Below, piece by piece: positions 15,585 through 21,289 of a DNA stretch of 21,289 nucleotides. Every line of letters starts with the position of its first letter. Positions within the stretch are counted from its first letter, which is position 1. The notes beneath the pieces are model-generated. The model was given only the letters and a program-made list of their open reading frames with translations, was not told the origin of the DNA and made no database searches. The position numbers were made by a program, and so were the translations under genes. The DNA is from an uncultured Oscillospiraceae bacterium (lineage in GTDB: Bacteria > Bacillota > Clostridia > Oscillospirales > Ruminococcaceae), in NCBI GenBank assembly GCA_934527255.1, contig CAKTAM010000023.1, forward strand, positions 1 to 21,289, written 5' to 3'.

Positions 15585-15653
15585 AAAGGGAAGTCGAAAA
15601 GCAATCGCGCTGTTCCGTATGGAATTCCGCCGCAGGTTTCGGCTTCCCTTTTT
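15585..15653 (+). terminator. Rho-independent terminator of the atp operon, with a long branched loop
   Basis: A 15-bp stem joins 15585-15599 (AAAGGGAAGTCGAAA) to 15637-15651 (TTTCGGCTTCCCTTT) with a single G.T pair, and the T-run extends to 15653. The 37-nt loop contains a small hairpin of its own (TTCC-GTAT-GGAA at 15613-15624). A TATAGT at 15573-15578 just upstream could alternatively make this the leader attenuator of the next gene, but no good -35 accompanies it. Confidence 0.75.
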
Positions 15654-15713
15654 GCATGGGTGCAGACAGGCCGCAGGCCTGTGCGGCCGGTGAAAACGGG
15701 GGAGGGTTGACGG

Positions 15714-16433
15714 GTGTTTATGGTAACGCTACACAAGGACAGCTGGAAAAAGGCGGCGGCCATGCTGGGCTGCGCAGTCATTCTGTGCGGGGTGCTGCTG
15801 GGGGCAAACAGCCTGGCGGATGGCGCGCGCGCCGCCGCTGCGGCGGCAGACGGCCGCACGGTGAAAAGCGCGGCGGATATGGCCGATTTTCTGCTGGGCT
15901 ATGGGGTCGAAGCAGATGTCGGTACCGCGCAGGTGCTGCAGGTCACCATTCCCCGAAAATTTGACAGCAGCTTCCGGGCGTTCAATGAGGTGATCCAATC
16001 CTGCGGGATGGATCTGACCCGCTATAAGGGTAAAATGGTGGAAAAGTGGGTGCTGCAAAGCCCGAACCGCACGGTGGAGAATCAGACGGCCTATGCCGTG
16101 CTGCTGGTGAAGGATGCAAAAGTGATCGGCGGGTATCTGCTGTATCAGCCCAGCGGCGAGGTGCTGGGCCTGCGCGATACGCTGGATGCCGCCGCCCTGG
16201 CCGAGCCGCAGCAGGCCGTTGCCGCCGCCCAGAGCGAGGCAGCACAAGCGGAAGTCGGGGCCGAAGCCCAGCCGCAGCAGGAGTGCGCGGCGGATGAGGC
16301 CGAACCGGCCGCGCCCATTGCCGCGCAGGATCCGACCGGTGACACGCCGACGGCTGCCGAAGAAGGCGCCCCGGCCGAGGAGGTCGCCGCAGGCGCCGAG
16401 GAGGAGCAGGCGGGCATTTATCCGATCGATTGA
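15714..16433 (+). CDS. Membrane-anchored DUF4830-like protein
   Basis: This protein has about 239 residues. GGAGG at 15701-15705 is 8 nt before GTG 15714 and 14 nt before ATG 15720; GTG is preferred. A hydrophobic segment at about 13-33 (AAAMLGCAVILCGVLLGAN) is a signal anchor, so the rest lies outside. Residues about 50-150 match what I recall of DUF4830: a 'FL..YGVEAD' start, VTIP.(K/E)FD..(F/Y)..(F/Y)NE, a 'G.DL.(R/K)Y(K)GK' stretch and a YAVLLVKDAKVIGGYLL strand pair. The last 85 residues are Ala/Glu/Pro/Gln-rich low complexity, probably a flexible wall-spanning tail. The domain function is unknown. A strong hairpin follows the stop codon. Confidence 0.75.
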   Translation: MFMVTLHKDSWKKAAAMLGCAVILCGVLLGANSLADGARAAAAAADGRTVKSAADMADFLLGYGVEADVGTAQVLQVTIPRKFDSSFRAFNEVIQSCGMDLTRYKGKMVEKWVLQSPNRTVENQTAYAVLLVKDAKVIGGYLLYQPSGEVLGLRDTLDAAALAEPQQAVAAAQSEAAQAEVGAEAQPQQECAADEAEPAAPIAAQDPTGDTPTAAEEGAPAEEVAAGAEEEQAGIYPID

Positions 16434-16440
16434 ACCGTAT

Positions 16441-16467
16441 GGGCCTTTCCGGCTTTCGGAAAGGCCC
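16441..16467 (+). terminator. Perfect hairpin after the DUF4830-like gene, weak or partial terminator
   Basis: GGGCCTTTCCG (16441-16451) pairs perfectly with CGGAAAGGCCC (16457-16467) around GCTTT, 7 bp after the stop. Only CTT follows, so termination would be inefficient. It may attenuate transcription into the SDR gene. Confidence 0.5.
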
Positions 16468-16507
16468 CTTGCCGCCGGACAGGCCGGTGACGAAAGGAAG
16501 GGCAGCC

Positions 16508-17380
16508 ATGCGCATTCTGATAACCGGGGGCAGCGGCTTTCTGGGACGGCGCGCAGCCGAACGTCTGGCAGCGTGCGGCCATACCGTGCTGACGCCGCCG
16601 CATTCCCTGCTGGATGTGACGCAGGCCGCCGGCCCAGCGGCGTGGCTGGCCAGGCACCGGCCGCAGCTGGTGCTGCACTGTGCAGCGGTGTCCTCTACGG
16701 CAGCCTGTCAGCAGCAGCCTGCCGCGGCGGCGCGCGTCAATGTGCAGGGCAGCGCCCGGCTTGCCGCGGCCTGCGCCGCAGTGGGGGCGCGGCTGGTGCT
16801 GTGCAGCTCCGACCAGGTCTATTTCGGCAGCGGGCGCCCCGGTCCGCATACCGAGGACGAGCCTCTGACCCCATGCGGGGTCTACGGGCAGCAGAAGCTG
16901 CGGGCGGAGACGCTGTGCCGGGCGCTGTGCCCGGATACCGTCTGCCTGCGGCTTTCGTGGATGTATGACATCCGTCAGCGGCCGGGCGAGCACGGCAATT
17001 TTCTGTTGACGCTGCTGCAGACGCTGGAAAATTTTCAGGGCGGGCAGACGCCGCCGCTGTGCCTGCCGGTGTACGACAGGCGCGGCCTGACGGATGTCGC
17101 GCAGGTGCTGGACAACCTGCCGCGCGCGTTGGCGCTTCCGGCGGGTGTATACAATTTCGGCAGCGGCAGCGCGGAAAACACCTGCGAAACGGTGCGGCAG
17201 GCGCTGCGGCAGCTGGGCATGCCCATACAGTCGGTACAGGGCGACACACAGGCCTTTGCCGCTGCGCCGCGTGACATCCGCATGACGCAGGACAAGCAGT
17301 ATGCCTTCGGCCTGCGGTTTTCGGCCACGGCGCAGGGGCTGGCGGACGCTCTGCGCCGCTGCGGCATGGGCAGCATCTGA
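16508..17380 (+). CDS. RmlD-like extended SDR, NAD(P)-dependent sugar-nucleotide reductase
   Basis: This 290-aa protein starts at ATG 16508, preceded by GAAAGGAAGGG; earlier in-frame starts lie in the hairpin region. The Rossmann dinucleotide motif TGGSGFLG (G7, G10, G13) begins the chain. LVLCSSDQVYFG holds the active-site serines (100-101), and Y126-x3-K130 (YGQQK) is the catalytic pair. The DQVYFG and 'YG..K...E' pattern and the later DRRGLTDVAQVLD resemble dTDP-4-dehydrorhamnose reductase (RmlD). The other rml genes are absent from the window, so a rhamnose role is not certain; other deoxysugar or cofactor-binding functions (for example MAT2B-like) remain possible. The neighbouring glycosyltransferase supports a glycan context. 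Confidence 0.85.
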   Translation: MRILITGGSGFLGRRAAERLAACGHTVLTPPHSLLDVTQAAGPAAWLARHRPQLVLHCAAVSSTAACQQQPAAAARVNVQGSARLAAACAAVGARLVLCSSDQVYFGSGRPGPHTEDEPLTPCGVYGQQKLRAETLCRALCPDTVCLRLSWMYDIRQRPGEHGNFLLTLLQTLENFQGGQTPPLCLPVYDRRGLTDVAQVLDNLPRALALPAGVYNFGSGSAENTCETVRQALRQLGMPIQSVQGDTQAFAAAPRDIRMTQDKQYAFGLRFSATAQGLADALRRCGMGSI

Positions 17381-17626
17381 CGGCCGCGGACAGGCCTTTT
17401 TTGTGCCGGACCTGGAGAAGTATATGCGGCCGTCGGCGTTTTTTGCCGCAGAGAGCATAAGCGAATGATTTTTTACCGGGATGCGCCGGGGCGGGTATGG
17501 CACAGCGGGACAAGTCCCTCATAAAAAACATTTCATCGCATCGCAGGCAGCCCCGGCAACGGAGCAATGCCGGGACGGACAACGATGCAGGCGGCGCTGC
17601 CGCCGGACAGGGAAAGGAACCACCTC

Positions 17627-18799
17627 ATGAAAATTCTGATGGTTACGGATCAGTACTATTCGGCCAACAACGGCTACACCATTTCCAGCCGCAGGTTTGC
17701 TGCCGTGCTGCGCGCGCATGGGCACGAGGTGCGCATTGCCTCGTTTGCCGCGCCGGGCGACGTGCCCGCCGGTGAGATTGCCTATGTGATGAAAAAGCTG
17801 ACCATCCCGTTTTTTGACGGGCTGATCCGTTCGCAGGGAATGACCTTTGCCCGGCCGGATAAGGCGCTGCTGGCGCAGGCCATCGTATGGGCAGATGTGG
17901 TGCATTTTGTCTCGCCGTTCGCGCTCAGCCATGTGGGCATCGGCATTGCGCGGCGGCTGGGCGTGCCTTATACGGCGGCGTTCCATGTACAGCCCGAAAA
18001 CATCACTTCCTCCATTCATCTGGGACGTGTGGGCTGGGTCAATACCGCCATTTACCGCTGGTTCCGCTTTTATATTTACCGCTACTGCAGGCATGTGCAC
18101 TGCCCCAGCAATTTTATCGCAGGCGAGCTGCGCCGCAACGGCTATACCAGCTGTCTGCATGTTATCTCCAACGGCATCGACCCCGATTTCACCTATCGCA
18201 AGCTGCCCAAAGCGCCGCAGCTGCAGGGAAAATTTACCGTGCTGATGGTGGGCCGCATGTCGGTGGAAAAGCGGCAGGATGTCCTTATCCGCGCCGTGGG
18301 GCTGTCGCGGCACGCATCGCAGATCCAGCTGGTGCTGGCCGGGCAGGGCCCGCGCACCCGCTATCTGCAAAAGCTGGCGCGCAGCCTGCCAAACCCGCTG
18401 ATTCTGCGGTTTTTCCCAAAGCCTCAGCTGCTGGAGCTGATTGCCATGAGCGACCTGTATGTACACGCCGCGGATATGGAGATCGAGGCCATGTCCTGCA
18501 TGGAGGCGTTTGCGGGCGGGCTGGTGCCGGTGATTGCCAACAGCCCCAAATCGGCCACGCCGCAGTTTGCGCTGGATGAGCGCAGCCTGTTTACCGCCGG
18601 TGACGCGCAGGATCTGGCGCGGAAGATCGATTATTGGATCGAGAACCCTGAGGAGCGCGCCCGGATGGAGCACCGCTATGCCGAGCATGCCAGGCAGTAC
18701 GCATTGGATGCCTGCGTGCGGCAGTGCGAGCAGATGTTTGCGCAGGCCATTGCGGACAACGACGCACAGCGGCCGACGCCGTGCGCAGAAAGCGTGTAA
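17627..18799 (+). CDS. GT4-family glycosyltransferase (GT-B fold)
   Basis: This 390-aa protein starts at ATG 17627, about 8 nt after GGGAAAGGA. The N-terminal acceptor domain opens with MKILMVTDQYYSANNGYTIS, and the CPSNFIAGELRRNG and VISNGIDPDF segments are typical of GT4. The donor domain starts at KFTVLMVGRMSVEKRQDVLI, and the EX7E-type retaining motif is E285...E293 in EIEAMSCMEAF. No membrane helix is present, but the basic surface and overall pattern recall diacylglycerol glucosyltransferases and cell-wall glycan transferases. The usual nucleotide-sugar donors cannot be separated by sequence. The 246-bp gap upstream has a T6 run (17397-17402) after the SDR gene and a 7-bp hairpin at 17552-17574 but no convincing promoter. 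Confidence 0.9.
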   Translation: MKILMVTDQYYSANNGYTISSRRFAAVLRAHGHEVRIASFAAPGDVPAGEIAYVMKKLTIPFFDGLIRSQGMTFARPDKALLAQAIVWADVVHFVSPFALSHVGIGIARRLGVPYTAAFHVQPENITSSIHLGRVGWVNTAIYRWFRFYIYRYCRHVHCPSNFIAGELRRNGYTSCLHVISNGIDPDFTYRKLPKAPQLQGKFTVLMVGRMSVEKRQDVLIRAVGLSRHASQIQLVLAGQGPRTRYLQKLARSLPNPLILRFFPKPQLLELIAMSDLYVHAADMEIEAMSCMEAFAGGLVPVIANSPKSATPQFALDERSLFTAGDAQDLARKIDYWIENPEERARMEHRYAEHARQYALDACVRQCEQMFAQAIADNDAQRPTPCAESV

Positions 18800-18803
18800 A
18801 AGA

Positions 18804-19364
18804 ATGAAAACGGACGAAACAGTGCAATTGCGGCTGGCGACGGCGGATGATGTTGCCGCCATGCTGGCAATTTATGCCCCCTATGTGGAAAAAACCACGG
18901 TGACATTTGAATACGAAACGCCCTCCTTGGCAGAGTTTGCCGCACGGTTTGCGGCGGTCACGGTCTGCTTTCCGTGGTATGCGGCCGTGTGCGGCGGCGA
19001 GGTGGTCGGGTATGCCTATGCCGACCGCGCCTTTGCCCGCGCGGCGTATCAGTGGGACGCCGACCTGTCCATTTACCTTGCCCCTGCGGCGAAGGGGCGC
19101 GGGGCAGGCCGGGCGCTGTATGCCCGGCTGGAAAGCGACCTGCGGGCAATGGGCTACTGCACCGCCTATGCGCTGGTGACCGGGGAAAACGCTGCCAGCG
19201 CGGCGTTTCACCGTTCGCTGGGGTATGCGCTGCGCGCCGTGCTGCCTGCCGCGGGGTATAAGCAGGGCCGCTGGCTGGATCTGTACTGGTACGAAAAGGC
19301 GCTGTGCGATAAGCCGCAGCAGCCTGCCGCGCCGCTGCCGTTTTCGGCGCTGGCCGCGAAGTGA
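18804..19364 (+). CDS. GNAT N-acetyltransferase, phosphinothricin-acetyltransferase-like
   Basis: This 186-aa protein starts 4 bp after the glycosyltransferase stop, so the two are co-transcribed. It has the GNAT order: LRLATADDVAAMLAIYAPYVEKTTVTFEYETPSLAEF split over the first helices, the VVGYAYADRAFARAAYQWDADLSIYL strands, and the acetyl-CoA loop KGRGAGRAL (residues 97-105). A late ENAASAAFHRSLGY segment follows. The 'Y...V..T..TFE...P' start is a hallmark of the PAT/MnaT (YncA) group, which acetylates small amines such as phosphinothricin, methionine sulfone or sulfoximine. The actual substrate is unknown. About 18 residues of Pro/Ala-rich tail extend beyond the usual end. The ribosome site is weak, consistent with coupling. 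Confidence 0.9.
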   Translation: MKTDETVQLRLATADDVAAMLAIYAPYVEKTTVTFEYETPSLAEFAARFAAVTVCFPWYAAVCGGEVVGYAYADRAFARAAYQWDADLSIYLAPAAKGRGAGRALYARLESDLRAMGYCTAYALVTGENAASAAFHRSLGYALRAVLPAAGYKQGRWLDLYWYEKALCDKPQQPAAPLPFSALAAK

Positions 19365-19393
19365 CGGCGGCCCAAGGCCCGATGCTGACAAAG

Positions 19394-19445
19394 ACCGCCT
19401 GCCGGTTTTCTCACAGGGTGGAGAGAACGGGCAGGCGGCCTTTTT
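19394..19445 (+). terminator. Rho-independent terminator after the GNAT gene
   Basis: CCGCCTGCC (19395-19403) pairs with GGCAGGCGG (19430-19438), extended inward by partly paired GTTTTCTC and GAGAAC, and followed by CCTTTTT. It closes the region that begins at the DUF4830 gene. The segment from here to the minus-strand terminator (19446-19599) contains no gene that I can support. Confidence 0.85.
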
Positions 19446-19599
19446 GTTTGCGGGCGGGCACGGCGGCCCAAAATAAAAACGTACGGCGGGCAGCCCGCGC
19501 AGCCAAAGCACACCGGGAACAATGGGCGGCGGCAAACAAACCGGAAGCATTCGCCGGTGCGGTAAGCGTTTGTGCGCGCCAAGAAAGCCATCTGCACAG

Positions 19600-19626
19600 A
19601 AAAACGGCCGCCCGTTGGGGCGGCCG
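19600..19626 (-). terminator. Rho-independent terminator of the iron-sulfur protein gene
   Basis: On the minus strand CGGCCGCCC and GGGCGGCCG form a perfect 9-bp stem with loop CAAC, followed directly by TTTTT (complement of 19600-19604). It lies 18 bp after the stop codon of the minus-strand gene. Confidence 0.88.
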
Positions 19627-19644
19627 CTGGCAGTCGGCGTGGGA

Positions 19645-20361
19645 TCAAAGGCTTTGCGGCAGCAGCGAACCGTTGACCTGTACGGTCACGACCTGCAGCG
19701 GCAGCCGCTTTCCGCTGCTGCGCAGGGCGCTGCGCACGGCGTTCTCCAGCCCGCCGCAGCAGGGTACCTCCATGCGCGCCACGGTCACGCTGCGGATGTT
19801 GTTGCTTTGCAGAATTTGTGTCAGCTTTTCGCTGTAATCCACCGCGTCCAGCTTGGGACAGCCGATCAGGGTGACGCGCCCGCGCATGAACTGCTCGTGA
19901 AAACCGGCGTAGGCATAGGCGGTGCAGTCGGCTGCGATCAACAGCTCAGCGCCGTCAAAAAACGGGGCCTGTACCGGTACAAGGCGAATCTGCACCGGCC
20001 ATTGCGCCAGCTGGCTTTGGGCGTTGGCGGCGGCTGCGGTCGGCGCAGGGCAGGCTGCCTGATGCGGCAGGCTGCGCGCGCGGGTGCCGGGGCAGCCGCA
20101 GGGCTGCGGCGCGGCGGCTGCTTTTTCCTGATGGCTGCGGGCAACGGCCTGCTCATCATAGGCGGCCGCCTCGCGCTCGACAAAGGTAATGGCCCCGGTG
20201 GGGCAGGCGGGCAGGCAGTCACCCAGCCCGTCGCAATGATCGTCGCGCATCAGCCGTGCCTTGCCGTCGATCATGGCAATGGCACCCTCATGGCAGGCGG
20301 CGGCACAGGCCCCGCAGCCGTTGCATTTTTCCTCGTCAATGTGAATGATTTTTCGGATCAT
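19645..20361 (-). CDS. Ferredoxin-like iron-sulfur protein with two N-terminal cluster motifs
   Basis: This 238-aa protein starts at 20361, with AGGAGG about 7 nt upstream on the minus strand. The first cluster motif is complete: C13-x2-C16-x2-C19-x3-C23 (CNGCGACAAACHEG). The second (CDGLGDCLPACPTG) has C43, C49 and C53 but L46 where the second cysteine should be, which is the pattern of a [3Fe-4S] site or of a cluster with another ligand. An Ala/Pro/Gln-rich linker follows (about 70-115). The C-terminal domain has DCTAYAYAGFHEQF, RVTLIGCPKLD and MEVPCCGGL segments, conserved in a family of clostridial iron-sulfur proteins. It probably carries or senses electrons. It is divergent from a Crp/Fnr regulator, which is its likely controller (inference); such pairs often sit near hybrid-cluster protein genes. 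Confidence 0.85.
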   Translation of the reverse strand: MIRKIIHIDEEKCNGCGACAAACHEGAIAMIDGKARLMRDDHCDGLGDCLPACPTGAITFVEREAAAYDEQAVARSHQEKAAAAPQPCGCPGTRARSLPHQAACPAPTAAAANAQSQLAQWPVQIRLVPVQAPFFDGAELLIAADCTAYAYAGFHEQFMRGRVTLIGCPKLDAVDYSEKLTQILQSNNIRSVTVARMEVPCCGGLENAVRSALRSSGKRLPLQVVTVQVNGSLLPQSL

Positions 20362-20570
20362 CTTTTTTCCTCCTGGATCTTGTTTGGGGCAAAAGCGGAA
20401 AAGCGGCCGGGCGTTTTTCCCGCGGTGTCCCTATAGGCAGGCTGTCCGGCATGCTGCTGGAGCTGTGGTGTGGATGCCTCTGGCCGGGCGCTTTCCCTGT
20501 ACGGCGGCCGCACAGGAAACACGCGCGCCGCACTGTCGGCGGCGTGCCGATACCCCGGCGGTGCGGCAGC

Positions 20571-20599
20571 TTGCTTTTCCTTGCAAAGTATACTACAAT
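20571..20599 (+). promoter_or_regulatory. Candidate promoter of the Crp/Fnr-family regulator
   Basis: TTGCTT (20571-20576) and TACAAT (20594-20599, five of six -10 bases) are spaced 17 nt apart in an AT-rich patch. The overlapping AGTATACT (20587-20594) is a palindrome. No clear promoter for the divergent iron-sulfur gene was found in the rest of the gap (20362-20570), which is GC-rich and has no supported gene. Confidence 0.55.
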
Positions 20600-20615
20600 A
20601 CCAAGGGAACAGTCG

Positions 20616-20629
20616 GTTGAAAATTCAAC
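20616..20629 (+). promoter_or_regulatory. Inverted repeat, possible operator of the Crp/Fnr-family regulator
   Basis: GTTGAA-AA-TTCAAC is a perfect 6+6 inverted repeat just after the expected transcription start and 15 bp before the start codon. The TTGA...TCAA halves recall Fnr-type sites, but the gap between them is 4 rather than the usual 6 bp. The position fits autorepression. Confidence 0.45.
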
Positions 20630-20644
20630 GAAAGGGCAAAAAAG

Positions 20645-21289
20645 ATGAAAAAAGAGTGGGAGCCTCTGTGTAGCGCGCCGCTGTTTGCCGGGTTGGAGAG
20701 GCAGGAGCTGGAGCAGCTGCTGCTTTGCCTGAAGCCCCGGGAGGCATCGTATGCGCGGGATGATTATCTGCTGCGCGCGGGGGAAAGCATTGCGGCGGTG
20801 GGCCTGCTGCTGGCAGGGAAAGCGCTGGTCGTTCAGGAGGATTTCTGGGGAAACCGCAGCATTCTTTCCGCCCTGGCGCCGGGTCAATGCTTTGGCGAAA
20901 GCTTTGCCTGCGTGCCCGGCACGCCGGTAAATGTCAGTGTGGTCGCCTGCGAGCCGGTGCAGGCACTGTATCTGGATGCGGGGCGTCTGCTGACGGCCTG
21001 CTGGGGCAGGTGTACCTGCCCTTGTCACGGCCGGGTCATCCGCAATCTGCTGACCGACCTTGCGGGCAAAAACCTGCGGTTAAACCAGAAGGTCACGCAT
21101 CTGGGCCAGCGCACCACGCGGGCCAGGCTGCTGTCATATCTTTCGGCGCAGGCACGGCAGCACGGCGGGCCAAAATTTGACATTCCGTTTTCACGCCAGC
21201 AGCTGGCGGATTATCTGTGTGTTGACCGCAGCGGCCTTTCGCAGGAGCTTTGCCGCCTGCGGGACGAGGGTCTGCTGCTTTTTTCCAAA
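20645..21289 (+). CDS. Crp/Fnr-family transcriptional regulator (3' end outside window)
   Basis: The frame is open from ATG 20645 to the last base, giving 215 residues; with a family length of about 220-230, only the final residues are missing. AAAGGG at 20631-20636 is 8 nt upstream. Residues about 10-115 form a cyclic-nucleotide-binding-type beta roll (LFAGLERQELEQLL..., DDYLLRAGESIAAVGLLLAGKA, GQCFGESFAC). A dimer helix follows (RVIRNLLTDLAGKNLRLNQKV). The C-terminal winged helix is FSRQQLADYLCVDRSGLSQELCRLRDEGLL. The cAMP-binding Arg-Ser/Thr pair of true Crp is not evident. Four cysteines and a histidine cluster at C119, C123, C125, C127 and H128, just before the dimer helix, suggesting a redox, metal or iron-sulfur sensor. 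It differs from E. coli Fnr, whose cluster cysteines are mostly N-terminal. Confidence 0.88.
   Translation, partial: MKKEWEPLCSAPLFAGLERQELEQLLLCLKPREASYARDDYLLRAGESIAAVGLLLAGKALVVQEDFWGNRSILSALAPGQCFGESFACVPGTPVNVSVVACEPVQALYLDAGRLLTACWGRCTCPCHGRVIRNLLTDLAGKNLRLNQKVTHLGQRTTRARLLSYLSAQARQHGGPKFDIPFSRQQLADYLCVDRSGLSQELCRLRDEGLLLFSK

Noticed and set aside
17397..17402. T6 run after the SDR gene as a terminator
   Set aside because: Only a 4-bp GGCC/GGCC stem precedes it, too weak to call a terminator.
20345..20644. Small plus-strand frames in the gap before the Crp/Fnr gene
   Set aside because: Three overlapping frames with biased composition, no ribosome sites and no motifs; the region contains regulatory sites instead.

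Overview
The window is chromosomal DNA from a GC-rich anaerobic Firmicute. The best guess is a gut Clostridia of the Oscillospiraceae/Ruminococcaceae type (Faecalibacterium, Gemmiger or Subdoligranulum-like). This rests on heavy use of CTG, GCC and GGC codons, purine-rich Shine-Dalgarno sites, the classic Firmicute atp gene order, a DUF4830-type protein, and a ferredoxin/Crp pair of clostridial style. The genus is an inference. No tRNA, rRNA, CRISPR array, insertion sequence or phage gene was seen.

Region 1 (1-7269): the end of a zinc-ribbon protein and its terminator, followed by a same-strand cluster. The cluster encodes a 1397-aa membrane-anchored VWA-domain protein, a secreted Fn3/Ig-like protein with a C-terminal membrane anchor, and a two-helix membrane protein ending in a zinc ribbon; the last two genes overlap. 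A small Dabb-domain protein follows. The three large proteins look like a cell-envelope assembly of unknown function. They are the best candidate here for an undescribed system.

Region 2 (7270-7725): a promoter and one small gene whose product resembles a EutS/PduU-type bacterial microcompartment shell protein. No other microcompartment gene is in view.

Region 3 (7726-15653): a complete F-type ATP synthase operon, atpZ-atpI-atpB-atpE-atpF-atpH-atpA-atpG-atpD-atpC. It has a strong sigma-A-type promoter and a rho-independent terminator. Subunit c has the two-carboxylate Na+-binding pattern (E28 and E61), so the enzyme is probably Na+-coupled. Every spacer longer than about 45 bp inside the operon contains a hairpin without a U-tract, and another follows the atpC stop.

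Region 4 (15654-19445): a membrane-anchored DUF4830-like protein, an RmlD-like SDR sugar-nucleotide reductase, a GT4 glycosyltransferase and a GNAT acetyltransferase, closed by a terminator. The SDR and glycosyltransferase suggest envelope glycan or glycolipid work, but the substrates cannot be read from sequence.

Region 5 (19446-21289): a minus-strand iron-sulfur protein with its own terminator, divergent from a Crp/Fnr-family regulator that runs off the window. The regulator has a recognisable promoter, an inverted repeat in its leader and a cysteine cluster, which suggests redox or nitrosative-stress control.
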